From an uncultured Erythrobacter sp. (lineage in GTDB: Bacteria > Pseudomonadota > Alphaproteobacteria > Sphingomonadales > Sphingomonadaceae), in contig CANNBH010000001.1 in assembly GCA_947502815.1 (NCBI GenBank), positions 1,364,001 through 1,428,000 of the forward strand: 64,000 bases of DNA, read 5' to 3'. The stretch's first letter is position 1. Each line of letters begins with the position of its first letter. The notes beneath the pieces are model-generated. The model did no database searches and was not told the origin of the DNA. It worked only from the letters and a program-made list of their open reading frames with translations. This document shows positions 39,108-48,429 of this stretch, piece by piece. Position numbers and translations under genes: made by a program.

Positions 39108-40817
39108 TCAGTCTTCGTTCTTCTTGAGCGCTTCGCCCAAGATATCGCCAAGCGAAGCACCGCTGTCGGATGAACCGAACTGCTGCACTGCTTCTTTCTC
39201 TTCGGCAACTTGACGCGCCTTGATCGAGAAGTTTGGTTTTTTCGAACGGTCGAAACCGATGACCATTGCGTCGATCTTGCTTCCGACTTGGAAACGATCA
39301 GGACGTTGCTCGTCGCGGTCGCGGCCAAGATCCGAACGCTTGATGAAGCCTGTCGCGCCGTCGTCGCCAACTTGCACTTCGAGGCCGCCATCGCGCACTT
39401 CGAGAACAGTAACCGTAACGGTTTGGTTCTTCTTCAGCGAGCCAGCTGCGGCTGCACCTGCTTCGGTAGGAGCGCCCTTTTCGAGCTGCTTCATGCCAAG
39501 GCTGATGCGTTCTTTTTCAACGTCAACGTCGAGAACGACCGCTTTGACTTCTTCACCCTTGCGGTGGAGAGCCAATGCGTCTTCGCCCGAGATGCCCCAA
39601 GCGATGTCGGACATGTGGACCATGCCATCGACATCCCCGTCGAGGCCAATGAACAGACCGAATTCGGTCGCGTTCTTGACTTCGCCGGCAACTTCCGCGC
39701 CCACTGGGAACTTCTCTGCGAATTCGTCCCAAGGATTGCGCTGAGCCTGTTTGAGGCCAAGCGAAATACGACGCTTTTCGCTGTCGACTTCGAGGACGAT
39801 AACGTCGACTTCTTCCGAAGTGCTGACGATCTTTCCAGGGTGAACGTTCTTCTTGGTCCAGCTCATTTCTGAAACGTGGACAAGACCTTCGATGCCCGCT
39901 TCCAGTTCAACGAACGCACCGTATTCGGTGATGTTCGTCACGTTACCGGTCAACTTCATGTCGACAGGGTATTTAGCAGCAACGCCATCCCATGGATCGC
40001 TTTCAAGCTGCTTCATGCCAAGCGAGATACGCTGAGTTTCGGCGTTGATGCGCACGATCTGAACTTTGACAGTCTGACCTATTTCGATGATCTCGCTGGG
40101 GTGGTTGACCCGCTTGTAGCTCATATCGGTGACGTGCAGCAGGCCGTCGATACCGCCGAGGTCCACGAACGCGCCGTAATCGGTGATGTTCTTGACCACG
40201 CCTTCGATGACTTGGCCTTCGGTCAAGTCGTTGATCAGCTCGCTGCGCTGTTCTGCGCGTGTTTCTTCAAGAATGGCGCGGCGCGAAACAACGATGTTGC
40301 CGCGGCGGCGGTCCATTTTGAGGATTTGGAAAGGCTGAGGCACTTCCATAAGCGGTGTGACGTCGCGCACAGGGCGGATGTCGACTTGTGAGCCGGGAAG
40401 AAAAGCCACGGCGCCGTCGAGGTCGACTGTGAAGCCGCCTTTGACGCGGCCAAAGATACGGCCTTCAACGCGGGCGCTTTCGCCAAATTCACTTTCAAGC
40501 TTGTCCCAAGCGGCTTCGCGGCGTGCGCGGTCGCGGCTGAGCATGGCTTCGCCGTCGGCGTTTTCTACGCGATCGACATACACTTCGACTTCGTCACCGA
40601 CGCTAAGGCCGTGATCATCGTCGCCGCGGGCAAATTCTTTGAGGTTGACGCGGCCTTCGCTTTTAAGGCCCACATCGATGATGGCGCTACCGGCTTCGAT
40701 CGCGGTAACAGTGCCTTTAACAACGCGGCCTTCAAAGCCTCCGTCGCCGGCGCCGCCGAGTTGTTCGTTAAGAAGCGCTTCGAAATCGTCGCGCGTTGGG
40801 TTTGGTGCAGTTGCCAT
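39108..40817 (-). CDS. rpsA: 30S ribosomal protein S1
   Basis: Repeated S1 domains (VEGRIFGRVKGGFTVDLDGAVAFLPGSQVDIRPVRD; GAFVDLGGIDGLLHVTDMSYKRVNHPSEI); start at MATAPNPTRDDFEALL. Confidence 0.96.
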   Translation of the reverse strand: MATAPNPTRDDFEALLNEQLGGAGDGGFEGRVVKGTVTAIEAGSAIIDVGLKSEGRVNLKEFARGDDDHGLSVGDEVEVYVDRVENADGEAMLSRDRARREAAWDKLESEFGESARVEGRIFGRVKGGFTVDLDGAVAFLPGSQVDIRPVRDVTPLMEVPQPFQILKMDRRRGNIVVSRRAILEETRAEQRSELINDLTEGQVIEGVVKNITDYGAFVDLGGIDGLLHVTDMSYKRVNHPSEIIEIGQTVKVQIVRINAETQRISLGMKQLESDPWDGVAAKYPVDMKLTGNVTNITEYGAFVELEAGIEGLVHVSEMSWTKKNVHPGKIVSTSEEVDVIVLEVDSEKRRISLGLKQAQRNPWDEFAEKFPVGAEVAGEVKNATEFGLFIGLDGDVDGMVHMSDIAWGISGEDALALHRKGEEVKAVVLDVDVEKERISLGMKQLEKGAPTEAGAAAAGSLKKNQTVTVTVLEVRDGGLEVQVGDDGATGFIKRSDLGRDRDEQRPDRFQVGSKIDAMVIGFDRSKKPNFSIKARQVAEEKEAVQQFGSSDSGASLGDILGEALKKNED

Positions 40818-41156
40818 AGGTTTAGGCGTTTCCTGTGTCGTTTTGCTACCGGCCACCGGTTTTGAGTTTTCACTCTTTCCGGGGTCTTTAAACTGCCTCC
40901 CTCACACGATTGCGGGGGCTAGCAGGGCAAGAGGCCGTCGTCTCCGCAATGCCGAATGCGATTGCGCAGGTTCTTTCAACCAGAAATGATTGTGAGAACG
41001 GCCGCGCGCCTAGGCGAAGACAGGGGCAAAAGCAAGGGAAATCCCAGAGAGCGCTGGCTTGTGACTGGCTTTTGGAAGGGGCGTCAAAACGGTTTTAACC
41101 AAATCGCGCTATGCCACCGGCTGATGAAACACATCCGCAAGACCAGGGGCAGTGAC

Positions 41157-41750
41157 ATGAATTGTAAAAGGCGCAACGAACGAGCTTGGGCAGTGCTCGC
41201 GATTGCCGGTCTTGCGCTGTCGGCTTGCGGAGGCGGAGGCGGCGGCGGTGACCGCGTCTATGATCTGGCGGCAAACGATGCGCGCTCCAAGATTTCGGGC
41301 AAGCAATCCTCCTACAAAGTTGGCGAAGACACCCGCACGATGCGGGTCGCGTCCTCTGGCGCGAATGGCTTGCGCGTGACGCTTCCCCATGCGGGCAGCT
41401 TCGAGAGCGCTTGTTTGATCACATTCGAGCAAGTCAGCGAAAGCCAGACCCGCATTACGCCGGATTGCGGCGGCGCCAGCAGCACGGCGGGCGACACTCT
41501 GATGGCGTTTTTCGAGATGGAGATTGACGCCCATGTCCGCAAAATGCTGACCGGCGCGCCGATTGATGGTGAGAAAATGGCGCGTCAGCAAGTCTTGCTG
41601 ATCGCCGCAAATGCCAGCTCTATCGTCAAGGAAGGCGGCGAGGACTTCGAGCTTGAAGAGCGCGCCCGAGACGCAACGATCCGCCGAGTTGAAAACCAGC
41701 AAGAGGGCTGGGGCGATGACGCTGCTGCCGCTGATGGCTGGGGTAATTAG
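41157..41750 (+). CDS. Hypothetical lipoprotein
   Basis: Lipobox LALSACGGGGGGGD; about 197 aa; start chosen at MNCKRRNERA. Confidence 0.75.
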   Translation: MNCKRRNERAWAVLAIAGLALSACGGGGGGGDRVYDLAANDARSKISGKQSSYKVGEDTRTMRVASSGANGLRVTLPHAGSFESACLITFEQVSESQTRITPDCGGASSTAGDTLMAFFEMEIDAHVRKMLTGAPIDGEKMARQQVLLIAANASSIVKEGGEDFELEERARDATIRRVENQQEGWGDDAAAADGWGN

Positions 41751-41819
41751 AGCTTTGGCTTGAGCTGGAGCTTAGCCTCCGGCTCGCTCAACTCCCAAAT
41801 CGATCGAGCGCGAGCTAGC

Positions 41820-42452
41820 TCACCCGAGCGCCCGCTCAACCGCTTTGCGGACGACGTCAAACGCGGCATTACGGTCAAAGCTCGTGGTGTCGATGATCAT
41901 CGCGTCTGGCGCGGCCTTTAACGGCGCGTCCTTGCGATTAATGTCGCGCGCATCGCGGTTTACGACGTCGCGCTCAATTTCGGACAGAGGGATTTCCTCT
42001 TCGTGGTCGATGTGTTTGTCGACCATTTCGAGCCAGCGCCTCCGCGCCCGTTCTTGAACACTGGCGGTGATAAACAGTTTTACGTCAGCATCGGGCGCTA
42101 TGACGGTGCCGATGTCGCGTCCGTCGAGGACCGCTCCGCCCGGCTGCTCGGCAAAGGCGCGCTGGCGTTCAAACAAGGCCTTGCGCACACCGGGATGGAC
42201 CGACACACGGCTTGCCAATCCGCCGGTTTCTTCGCTGCGCAGAATGTCATCTTGCATCAATTCATCGGGGAAGGTGCAGGCGGCAAGGGCGTCATCAGCG
42301 TTGTCAGGATCGCCGCCGTTGATCGCAACCTGCCGCCCGACGGCGCGGTACAGCAATCCGGTGTCGAGATAGGGCACGCCAAAATGCTCCGCGATCTGCT
42401 TGGCCAAAGTGCCTTTGCCCGATGCGGTCGGTCCATCAACGGCGATAATCAT
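41820..42452 (-). CDS. cmk: Cytidylate kinase
   Basis: MIIAVDGPTASGKGTLAKQIAEHFGVPYLDTGLLYRAVGRQ; LDGRDIGTVIAPDADVKLFITAS. Confidence 0.96.
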   Translation of the reverse strand: MIIAVDGPTASGKGTLAKQIAEHFGVPYLDTGLLYRAVGRQVAINGGDPDNADDALAACTFPDELMQDDILRSEETGGLASRVSVHPGVRKALFERQRAFAEQPGGAVLDGRDIGTVIAPDADVKLFITASVQERARRRWLEMVDKHIDHEEEIPLSEIERDVVNRDARDINRKDAPLKAAPDAMIIDTTSFDRNAAFDVVRKAVERALG

Positions 42453-42733
42453 GGTGCTGTTTCCCCACTTCTGTCGTCGGGCTTCCTAACACGCAGAGCC
42501 TTCACCAATCCATAGATCGCAATGGCTGCCCAAAACCCTTCGAGCACCAGACTGGGCCAATTGGTGTGCACGACCAAACTGATCGTGAGCAGCGCCGCGC
42601 CGGTTAGGTTGGTCCCGTGCAGGATATAAGGATTGGGCGTATCGACATAAGTCAAATAGGCATAGGCGCCGATGATGCAGGCTGTGCCGAAGAAGCCGAT
42701 CATCGAGTAAATGTCTAGCGGGGTTCCGGTCAT
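42449..42733 (-). CDS. Small membrane protein, CBU_0592-like family
   Basis: MIGFFGTACIIGAYAYLTYVDTPNPYILHGTNLTGAALLTISLVVHTNWPSLVLEGFWAAIAIYGLVKALR. Confidence 0.7.
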   Translation of the reverse strand: MTGTPLDIYSMIGFFGTACIIGAYAYLTYVDTPNPYILHGTNLTGAALLTISLVVHTNWPSLVLEGFWAAIAIYGLVKALRVRKPDDRSGETAP

Positions 42734-42942
42734 TAGTCTTTTGGCTCCGCCAATGGTTTCTCCGAAATCGGTTTTGTCAGCGTTCGGCCCGTTAAAACTA
42801 TGATTACAAGCGCGGCAATAACTAGGCCGCCACCGTTCTGGTCCCAGGCAGCTTCGAACCCGCCGCGTTTCACTATCATTCCCACTACGACAAACAGCCC
42901 TATACCCAGGATAATAGCTGCGGATTTGATTTTTAGTTTCAT
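42733..42942 (-). CDS. Hypothetical small membrane protein (69 aa)
   Basis: Two hydrophobic segments; start overlaps the aroA stop, stop overlaps the next start (TAATG). Confidence 0.6.
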   Translation of the reverse strand: MKLKIKSAAIILGIGLFVVVGMIVKRGGFEAAWDQNGGGLVIAALVIIVLTGRTLTKPISEKPLAEPKD

Positions 42943-44270
42943 TGTGGTGCCCTAGCTAGCAGTTCCATAAATGTCGGAAAGCTTGTGGCAATCGGTGCCG
43001 TATCGTCGACACAGACACCGTCGCGGCTTGCCAACCCCGCAACGGCCATCGCCATCGCAATGCGGTGATCGAGCTTCGTCTCTACGCTTGCGCTGTCTGG
43101 TGTGCCGGGAATTGGGTCGCCACTCGTGCCGTGAATGACGAGGCCGTCCTCGTTCTCTTCCAGCGATACACCCGCCAGCGTCAGCGCGTTGGCCATGGTC
43201 GCCAATCGGTCGCTTTCCTTGACGCGCAGTTCTTCGAGGCCTGTCGTCCGGGTCGTCCCTTTGGCCAGAGCCGCTGCCACGAACAAGACTGGAAATTCAT
43301 CGACCATGCTGGGCACGATCGCGGGATCAACATCAATGCCGGTTAGTGCGGAGTGCCGCACGCGCAAGTCCGCCACGGGTTCGCCGCCGACTTCGCGCGG
43401 GTCCACCTCTTCGATGTTTCCGCCCATTTGGCGCAGCACGGTGACAATTCCGGCGCGGGTTGCGTTCAATCCGACGTTTTCGATCAAAAGATCGCTGCCC
43501 GGCACGATCAACGCCGCGACGATAAAGAACGCCGCCGATGATGGGTCGCCGGGCACGACGACATTCTGCGGCTTCAGATCCGCTTCACCGTGGATCGCAA
43601 TGACGCGTTCTGGTCCGTTTGGGCCAGCCTCCTCGCCAATCTCCAAGGTCGCGCCAAATCCAGTGAGCATGCGTTCGGTGTGATCGCGGGTTGCAATCGG
43701 TTCGATCACACGGGTGATGCCCGGCGTGTTGAGCCCGGCCAGCAAAACCGCGCTTTTGACCTGCGCGCTGGCCACAGGAAGGCGGTAGGTGATGGGAACG
43801 GCCGGAGATGCGCCGCGCAGCATCAAGGGCAGAGTGCCCCCTTGGGATGCCTCAAACGTTGCACCCATCAGGCTCAACGGGCCAATCACGCGGTTCATTG
43901 GACGGCCGGAGAGACTCGCATCGCCCGTAAAGGTCGCCGTAATCGCGTGGCTGGCCAGCAATCCCATCATCAACCGTGTTGATGTGCCCGAATTGCCCAT
44001 GTCTAGAGCCTGATGAGGCTCAAGCAATGAACCCAATCCCGCGCCATGGACGCGCCATTCACCATCGGGTGCGCGCTGAATATCCGCGCCCAATTGCCGA
44101 ATGGCCGCGGCTGTTGCGAGGACGTCTTCTCCCTCGAGCAAGCCGGTGATGCGGCTTTCGCCCACAGCAAGTCCTGCAAACATCAACGATCTGTGGCTGA
44201 TCGATTTGTCGCCGGGGACGCGGATAGTGCCGCTGAGGGCACCGCTCGAAGTGAAGGTTTGAATAGGCAT
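42939..44270 (-). CDS. aroA: 3-phosphoshikimate 1-carboxyvinyltransferase (EPSP synthase)
   Basis: MPIQTFTSSGALSGTIRVPGDKSISHRSLMFAGLA; LDMGNSGTSTRLMMGLL; RVKESDRLATMA. Confidence 0.96.
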   Translation of the reverse strand: MPIQTFTSSGALSGTIRVPGDKSISHRSLMFAGLAVGESRITGLLEGEDVLATAAAIRQLGADIQRAPDGEWRVHGAGLGSLLEPHQALDMGNSGTSTRLMMGLLASHAITATFTGDASLSGRPMNRVIGPLSLMGATFEASQGGTLPLMLRGASPAVPITYRLPVASAQVKSAVLLAGLNTPGITRVIEPIATRDHTERMLTGFGATLEIGEEAGPNGPERVIAIHGEADLKPQNVVVPGDPSSAAFFIVAALIVPGSDLLIENVGLNATRAGIVTVLRQMGGNIEEVDPREVGGEPVADLRVRHSALTGIDVDPAIVPSMVDEFPVLFVAAALAKGTTRTTGLEELRVKESDRLATMANALTLAGVSLEENEDGLVIHGTSGDPIPGTPDSASVETKLDHRIAMAMAVAGLASRDGVCVDDTAPIATSFPTFMELLARAPQ

Positions 44271-44421
44271 TTCAGCGGCGGTCTTTGACAGCGCCGTGGC
44301 CCTATGGCAAGGCGCGCTCCAATTCAGGTCAGCCCTTGATTCCGGGCCGACCCGGTCCAATACAATGTCTTCCAATTTTGAGCGTTCGTCACGCGGCGAA
44401 CCAATCCAAGGATACCAACAC

Positions 44422-44766
44422 ATGGCGAAGCCAGAATGGGGCACCAAGCGTTCCTGCCCCAAATGCGGGGAACGCTTTTACGATCTGGGCAAAGATGATC
44501 CGGTTACCTGCATCGAATGCGGTGAAACCTGGGATCCAGAACCCGTGCTGAAATCGAAACAGCCTATCCCGTTCGAAGCGGCCAAGAAGAAAGACGGCGA
44601 GGCAGACACCGATCTTGCGGCCGACGATACAGATGATGAACTGAAAGACATCGAAAACATCGACGACGAAGAAGATTCGCCCGATAACGATGTTGATCTC
44701 GGCGGCGACGATGACCTTGGCGTGACCAAGGGCAAAGGCGACGATGAAGGCGCTGCAGAAATCTGA
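44422..44766 (+). CDS. TIGR02300 family protein (zinc-ribbon-like N-terminus, acidic C-terminus)
   Basis: MAKPEWGTKRSCPKCGERFYDLGKDDPVTCIECGETWDPEPVLKSKQP then Asp/Glu-rich tail. Confidence 0.88.
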   Translation: MAKPEWGTKRSCPKCGERFYDLGKDDPVTCIECGETWDPEPVLKSKQPIPFEAAKKKDGEADTDLAADDTDDELKDIENIDDEEDSPDNDVDLGGDDDLGVTKGKGDDEGAAEI

Positions 44767-44976
44767 TTTGGTCGCAGCGCATCAGCGCTGCGATTTCCTC
44801 GCGCAACCGGCCTAGTGGCCGCGTTGCTGCGGGGGCCCAGTCAGGCTTTGCGATTTGGCAGTTCCGGATCGCGACATAAATTGCTTGCGTTTCCCAAGGG
44901 ACAGCCATAGAGCGCGCGTCTCTTGCGAAAGCAGGGCTGTGATCCCATCTTTACAGGGGTCACAAATTGATGAGAT

Positions 44977-45052
44977 GGGGCCTTAGCTCAGCTGGGAGAG
45001 CGCAACACTGGCAGTGTTGAGGTCAGCGGTTCGATCCCGCTAGGCTCCACCA
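44977..45052 (+). tRNA. tRNA-Ala (anticodon GGC), CCA encoded
   Basis: GGGGCCTTAGCTCAGCTGGGAGAGCGCAACACTGGCAGTGTTGAGGTCAGCGGTTCGATCCCGCTAGGCTCCACCA cloverleaf. Confidence 0.96.
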
Positions 45053-45182
45053 TCGAAACATATTTTATGGGTTTCCTTTCAAGGAGGCTCAGCACGCTGG
45101 CCAACGAGGTTTCGTTCGCCGGCGTTTTTCGCGTTTATCGGGCGGTCCTGAGTTTGGACCGTTTGAGAGGAGTTTGAAGACG

Positions 45183-46703
45183 ATGTTTGACAATCTGTCC
45201 GACCGCTTAGGTGGAGTCTTCGACCGGCTGAAAGGCCGCGGCGCGCTTAAAGAACAAGACGTGCGTGATGCGATGCGCGAAGTGCGCGTGGCTCTGCTCG
45301 AAGCGGACGTGGCTCTGCCAGTTGCGCGCCGTTTCATTGACGCGGTTACTGAAAAGGCTGTTGGGCAAAACGTTCTCGGCTCGGTCACTCCGGGTCAGCA
45401 AGTGGTCAAGATCGTCCATGACGAACTGGTCGCAATGCTGTCAGGCGACAGCGAAGGCGTTGACGATCATGGCGCGGTTGAGGGGTTGAACCTCGAAGCC
45501 AAGCCGCCGGTTGTCGTCATGATGGTTGGTTTGCAGGGCTCTGGTAAGACCACCACGACCGCCAAACTCGGCAAATTGATCCGCGAAAAGCATGGCAAGA
45601 AAGCCATGATGGCATCGCTCGACGTCAATCGCCCGGCTGCGCAAGAGCAGTTGGCCGTGCTTGGCGAACAAGTCGATATTGCGACCCTGCCGATTGTGGC
45701 GGGCCAACAGCCGGTTGATATTGCGCGGCGTGCGATGGAATCGGCGCGGCTTCAGAACTTCGATGTGCTGTTGCTCGATACCGCTGGCCGTTTGCACGTT
45801 GACGAAGCCTTGATGGCGGAAATGAAGGCGGTCTCCAGCGTTTCGGCCCCTACCGAAGTGCTGCTCGTCGTCGATGCCCTAACGGGTCAGGACGCGGTCA
45901 ATGTCGCGCAAAGCTTCTCTGGCGAAGTGCCGCTGACCGGTGTGGTCCTCACCCGGATGGACGGCGATGCGCGCGGCGGTGCGGCTTTGTCGATGCGCGC
46001 CGTTACGGGCAAGCCGATCAAATTTGCAGGGACCGGCGAAAAACTGGACGCGATCGAAGCGTTCCGGCCCAGCTCTGTTGCGGACCGCATTCTTGGCATG
46101 GGCGACGTTGTCAGCCTGGTCGAAAAAGCCGCCGCAACGATCAAAGAAGACGAAGCGGCCAAGCTTGCTGAGAACTTTGAAAAGGGCAAATTCGATCTCG
46201 ATGATCTGCGTATGCAATTGAAGCAAATGCAGAATATGGGCGGCCTTGGCATGCTCGCAGGCATGATGCCGGGTATGAAAAAGGCAAAGGCCGCGATGGC
46301 CGCGTCAAATATGGACGACAAGGTTTTGGTCCATATGGATGCGATCATTGGGTCAATGACGTCCAAAGAACGCTCAAACCCCAATCTGATGAATGCCAAA
46401 CGGAAAAAGCGCGTGGCAGCAGGCAGCGGCACCGATGTTCAATCGGTCAACAAGGTGCTCAAAATGCATCAGGAAATGGGCCGCGCGATGAAGCAGCTTA
46501 AGAAAATGGGCGGCCTGAAAAGCCTCGCTGCGATGTTCGGCGGCGGTGGCGGCGGTATGGGCGGCGGCGCAGGTGGCGGTATGCCTCCCGGTATGGGCGG
46601 GGGCGGTTTGCCCGGCCTTGGCGGGCCCGGCGGCATGGGTGGCGGAATGGGCGGAGGAATGCCCCCAGGGCTCCCCGGCTTAGGCGGTCCTAAAAAGAAA
46701 TAA
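45183..46703 (+). CDS. ffh: Signal recognition particle protein Ffh with Gly/Met-rich C-terminal tail
   Basis: MFDNLSDRLGGVFDRLKGRGALKEQDVRDAMREVRVALLEADVAL; VGLQGSGKTTTTAKLG; LLLDTAGRLHVD. Confidence 0.97.
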   Translation: MFDNLSDRLGGVFDRLKGRGALKEQDVRDAMREVRVALLEADVALPVARRFIDAVTEKAVGQNVLGSVTPGQQVVKIVHDELVAMLSGDSEGVDDHGAVEGLNLEAKPPVVVMMVGLQGSGKTTTTAKLGKLIREKHGKKAMMASLDVNRPAAQEQLAVLGEQVDIATLPIVAGQQPVDIARRAMESARLQNFDVLLLDTAGRLHVDEALMAEMKAVSSVSAPTEVLLVVDALTGQDAVNVAQSFSGEVPLTGVVLTRMDGDARGGAALSMRAVTGKPIKFAGTGEKLDAIEAFRPSSVADRILGMGDVVSLVEKAAATIKEDEAAKLAENFEKGKFDLDDLRMQLKQMQNMGGLGMLAGMMPGMKKAKAAMAASNMDDKVLVHMDAIIGSMTSKERSNPNLMNAKRKKRVAAGSGTDVQSVNKVLKMHQEMGRAMKQLKKMGGLKSLAAMFGGGGGGMGGGAGGGMPPGMGGGGLPGLGGPGGMGGGMGGGMPPGLPGLGGPKKK

Positions 46704-46754
46704 GTTCACGAAATCTATCAAATTCAAATGTTTAATCTCGAAAGGTAATATCCA

Positions 46755-47273
46755 ATGGCAATTTCACTCCGTCTGTCGCGTGGCGGCGCGAAGAAGCGTC
46801 CTTACTACCGCATCGTGGCTGCCGACAGCCGCAGCCCGCGTGATGGTAAGTATCTGGAGCAAATCGGCACCTACAACCCGCTGCTCGCCAAAGACGACGA
46901 GAACCGCGTCAAGCTGATCGAAGATCGCGTGCGTTACTGGATCGGCGTTGGCGCACAGCCTTCGGACCGTGTTCTGCGTTTCCTCGATGCAGCTGGCATC
47001 ATGGAGCGCACCGCGCGCAACAATCCGAACAAAGCGAAGCCCGGCGAGAAAGCGACCGAGCGCGCTGAAGAGAAGGCTGAAAAGGCTAAGGAAGCTGAAG
47101 AAGCGGCAAAAGCTGCTGAAGAAGAAGCCAAGGCCACTGCTGAGGCGCCTGCTGAAGTAGAGCCAGCCGCTGAAGAAGCCGCACCTGAGGCACCTGCCGA
47201 AGAAGCAGCGCCAGAAGCTGCTGCCGAAGAAGCGCCTGCTGAAGACGCTGGCGAAGACAAAGCTGAGGGTTAA
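46755..47273 (+). CDS. rpsP: 30S ribosomal protein S16 with Ala/Glu-rich C-terminal extension
   Basis: [44 protein letters not shown]; extension [25 protein letters not shown]. Confidence 0.97.
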   Translation: MAISLRLSRGGAKKRPYYRIVAADSRSPRDGKYLEQIGTYNPLLAKDDENRVKLIEDRVRYWIGVGAQPSDRVLRFLDAAGIMERTARNNPNKAKPGEKATERAEEKAEKAKEAEEAAKAAEEEAKATAEAPAEVEPAAEEAAPEAPAEEAAPEAAAEEAPAEDAGEDKAEG

Positions 47274-47353
47274 GCCCAGCGGGTTCATGGTTGGGTCTGC
47301 CGAAACGCAAATGCGCGGATCGGCAGGCCCAGCGTGAACCGAAACACACTGCT

Positions 47354-47857
47354 GTGTCCGACGAACTCATCATCCTTGCCGCGGTAACTGGCGCTCATGG
47401 CGTGTCAGGGGAAGTGCGCCTGAAATTGCTGGGCGAGGGGCTTGAGGCCTTGCGTCAGCATTCCGTTTTCAACGGCGGCGCTCTCACTCTCAAAAAAGTC
47501 CGCTCTGACAACAAAGGCGGCGCGATCGCGCGCTTTGCCGAAGTGCAGGGCCGCAATGCAGCGGAAAAAATGCGCGGCACGACCATCGGTGTTGAGCGTG
47601 ATGAGTTGCCCTCCTTGGACGAGGGAGAATATTACCACCGCGATTTGATCGACCTCACCGCTCAAACTGATGCGGGCGACCCTTTGGGCAGCGTCACTGC
47701 GGTGGAGAATTTTGGCGCGACAGACATTGTGGAGATCACCCTCGATCCGCCTCCGGAGAAAGGGATGAAGACCCTGATGGTCCCGATGACCAAGGCCGCC
47801 GTTCTGGATTGGGACGACACGCGGCTTGTGATTTCCAAGGATTTCGCCGACCAATAG
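47354..47857 (+). CDS. rimM: Ribosome maturation factor RimM (GTG start)
   Basis: ILAAVTGAHGVSGEVRLKLLGEGLEAL; EYYHRDLIDLTAQTDAGDPLGSVTAVENFGATDIVEI; located after rpsP. Confidence 0.94.
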   Translation: MSDELIILAAVTGAHGVSGEVRLKLLGEGLEALRQHSVFNGGALTLKKVRSDNKGGAIARFAEVQGRNAAEKMRGTTIGVERDELPSLDEGEYYHRDLIDLTAQTDAGDPLGSVTAVENFGATDIVEITLDPPPEKGMKTLMVPMTKAAVLDWDDTRLVISKDFADQ

Positions 47858-47862
47858 GCGGT

Positions 47863-48429
47863 ATGACCGCCGCGCCCGCCTTTGCCTCTGATCTCTGGAA
47901 GCGGCTCGCCGCTTATGAGGTGGGTCCAAAAGGCGCATCGCTTTCGTTCGCCGCGCGGCTTGCCCGAGAAAACCGGTGGAGCGAGGCGCATGCACAATTG
48001 GTGATCCAAGAATACAAACGGTTTTGCTATCTCGCTGTTACCGCAGGCCAACAAGTCACGCCGTCTGATGCGGTGGATCAAGTGTGGCACCTGCACCTGA
48101 CCTACAGCCGCGATTACTGGCAGGAATTTTGCCCCAATGTCCTTCGCGCTGATCTGCACCACGGGCCAACCGCTGGCGGGACAGTGGAGCGCGCGCGCTA
48201 TTACGATCAATACGCGGCCACGCTTGCGTCGTATGAAACCGCCTTTGATGCTGTTCCGCCAATCGATATTTGGCCCGATGCGGCGCGGCGTTTTGGGTTC
48301 GATCCAAAGGGGCTTCGCGTTAACCCGCAAGATGTTATGATCCTCGATAGGCGTTTTGCGATTGTTGGCGCAGCAGGGTGGATCGCTCTGGGCATTGTGA
48401 TTGCAGTTTTGGTTGGAGTGTTTGTCTGA
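47863..48429 (+). CDS. Glycine-rich-domain-containing (GRDP-like) membrane protein
   Basis: VIQEYKRFCYLAVTAGQQVTPSDAVDQVWHLHLTYSRDYWQEFCPNVLRADLHHGPTAGG; C-terminal TM; abuts the TIGR04222 gene. Confidence 0.72.
   Translation: MTAAPAFASDLWKRLAAYEVGPKGASLSFAARLARENRWSEAHAQLVIQEYKRFCYLAVTAGQQVTPSDAVDQVWHLHLTYSRDYWQEFCPNVLRADLHHGPTAGGTVERARYYDQYAATLASYETAFDAVPPIDIWPDAARRFGFDPKGLRVNPQDVMILDRRFAIVGAAGWIALGIVIAVLVGVFV

Noticed and set aside
44564-44908. Minus ORF of 114 aa overlapping the TIGR02300 gene
   Set aside because: Arg-rich translation antisense to a conserved acidic tail; no supporting motif.
46540-46690. GGC/GGT-rich repeat run
   Set aside because: Explained by the Gly/Met-rich C-terminal tail of Ffh, common in this lineage.
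47080-47270. Repetitive GAAGAAGC/GCTGAAG sequence considered as a tandem repeat or CRISPR-like array
   Set aside because: It is the in-frame Ala/Glu-rich tail of S16; no regular direct repeats with unique spacers.
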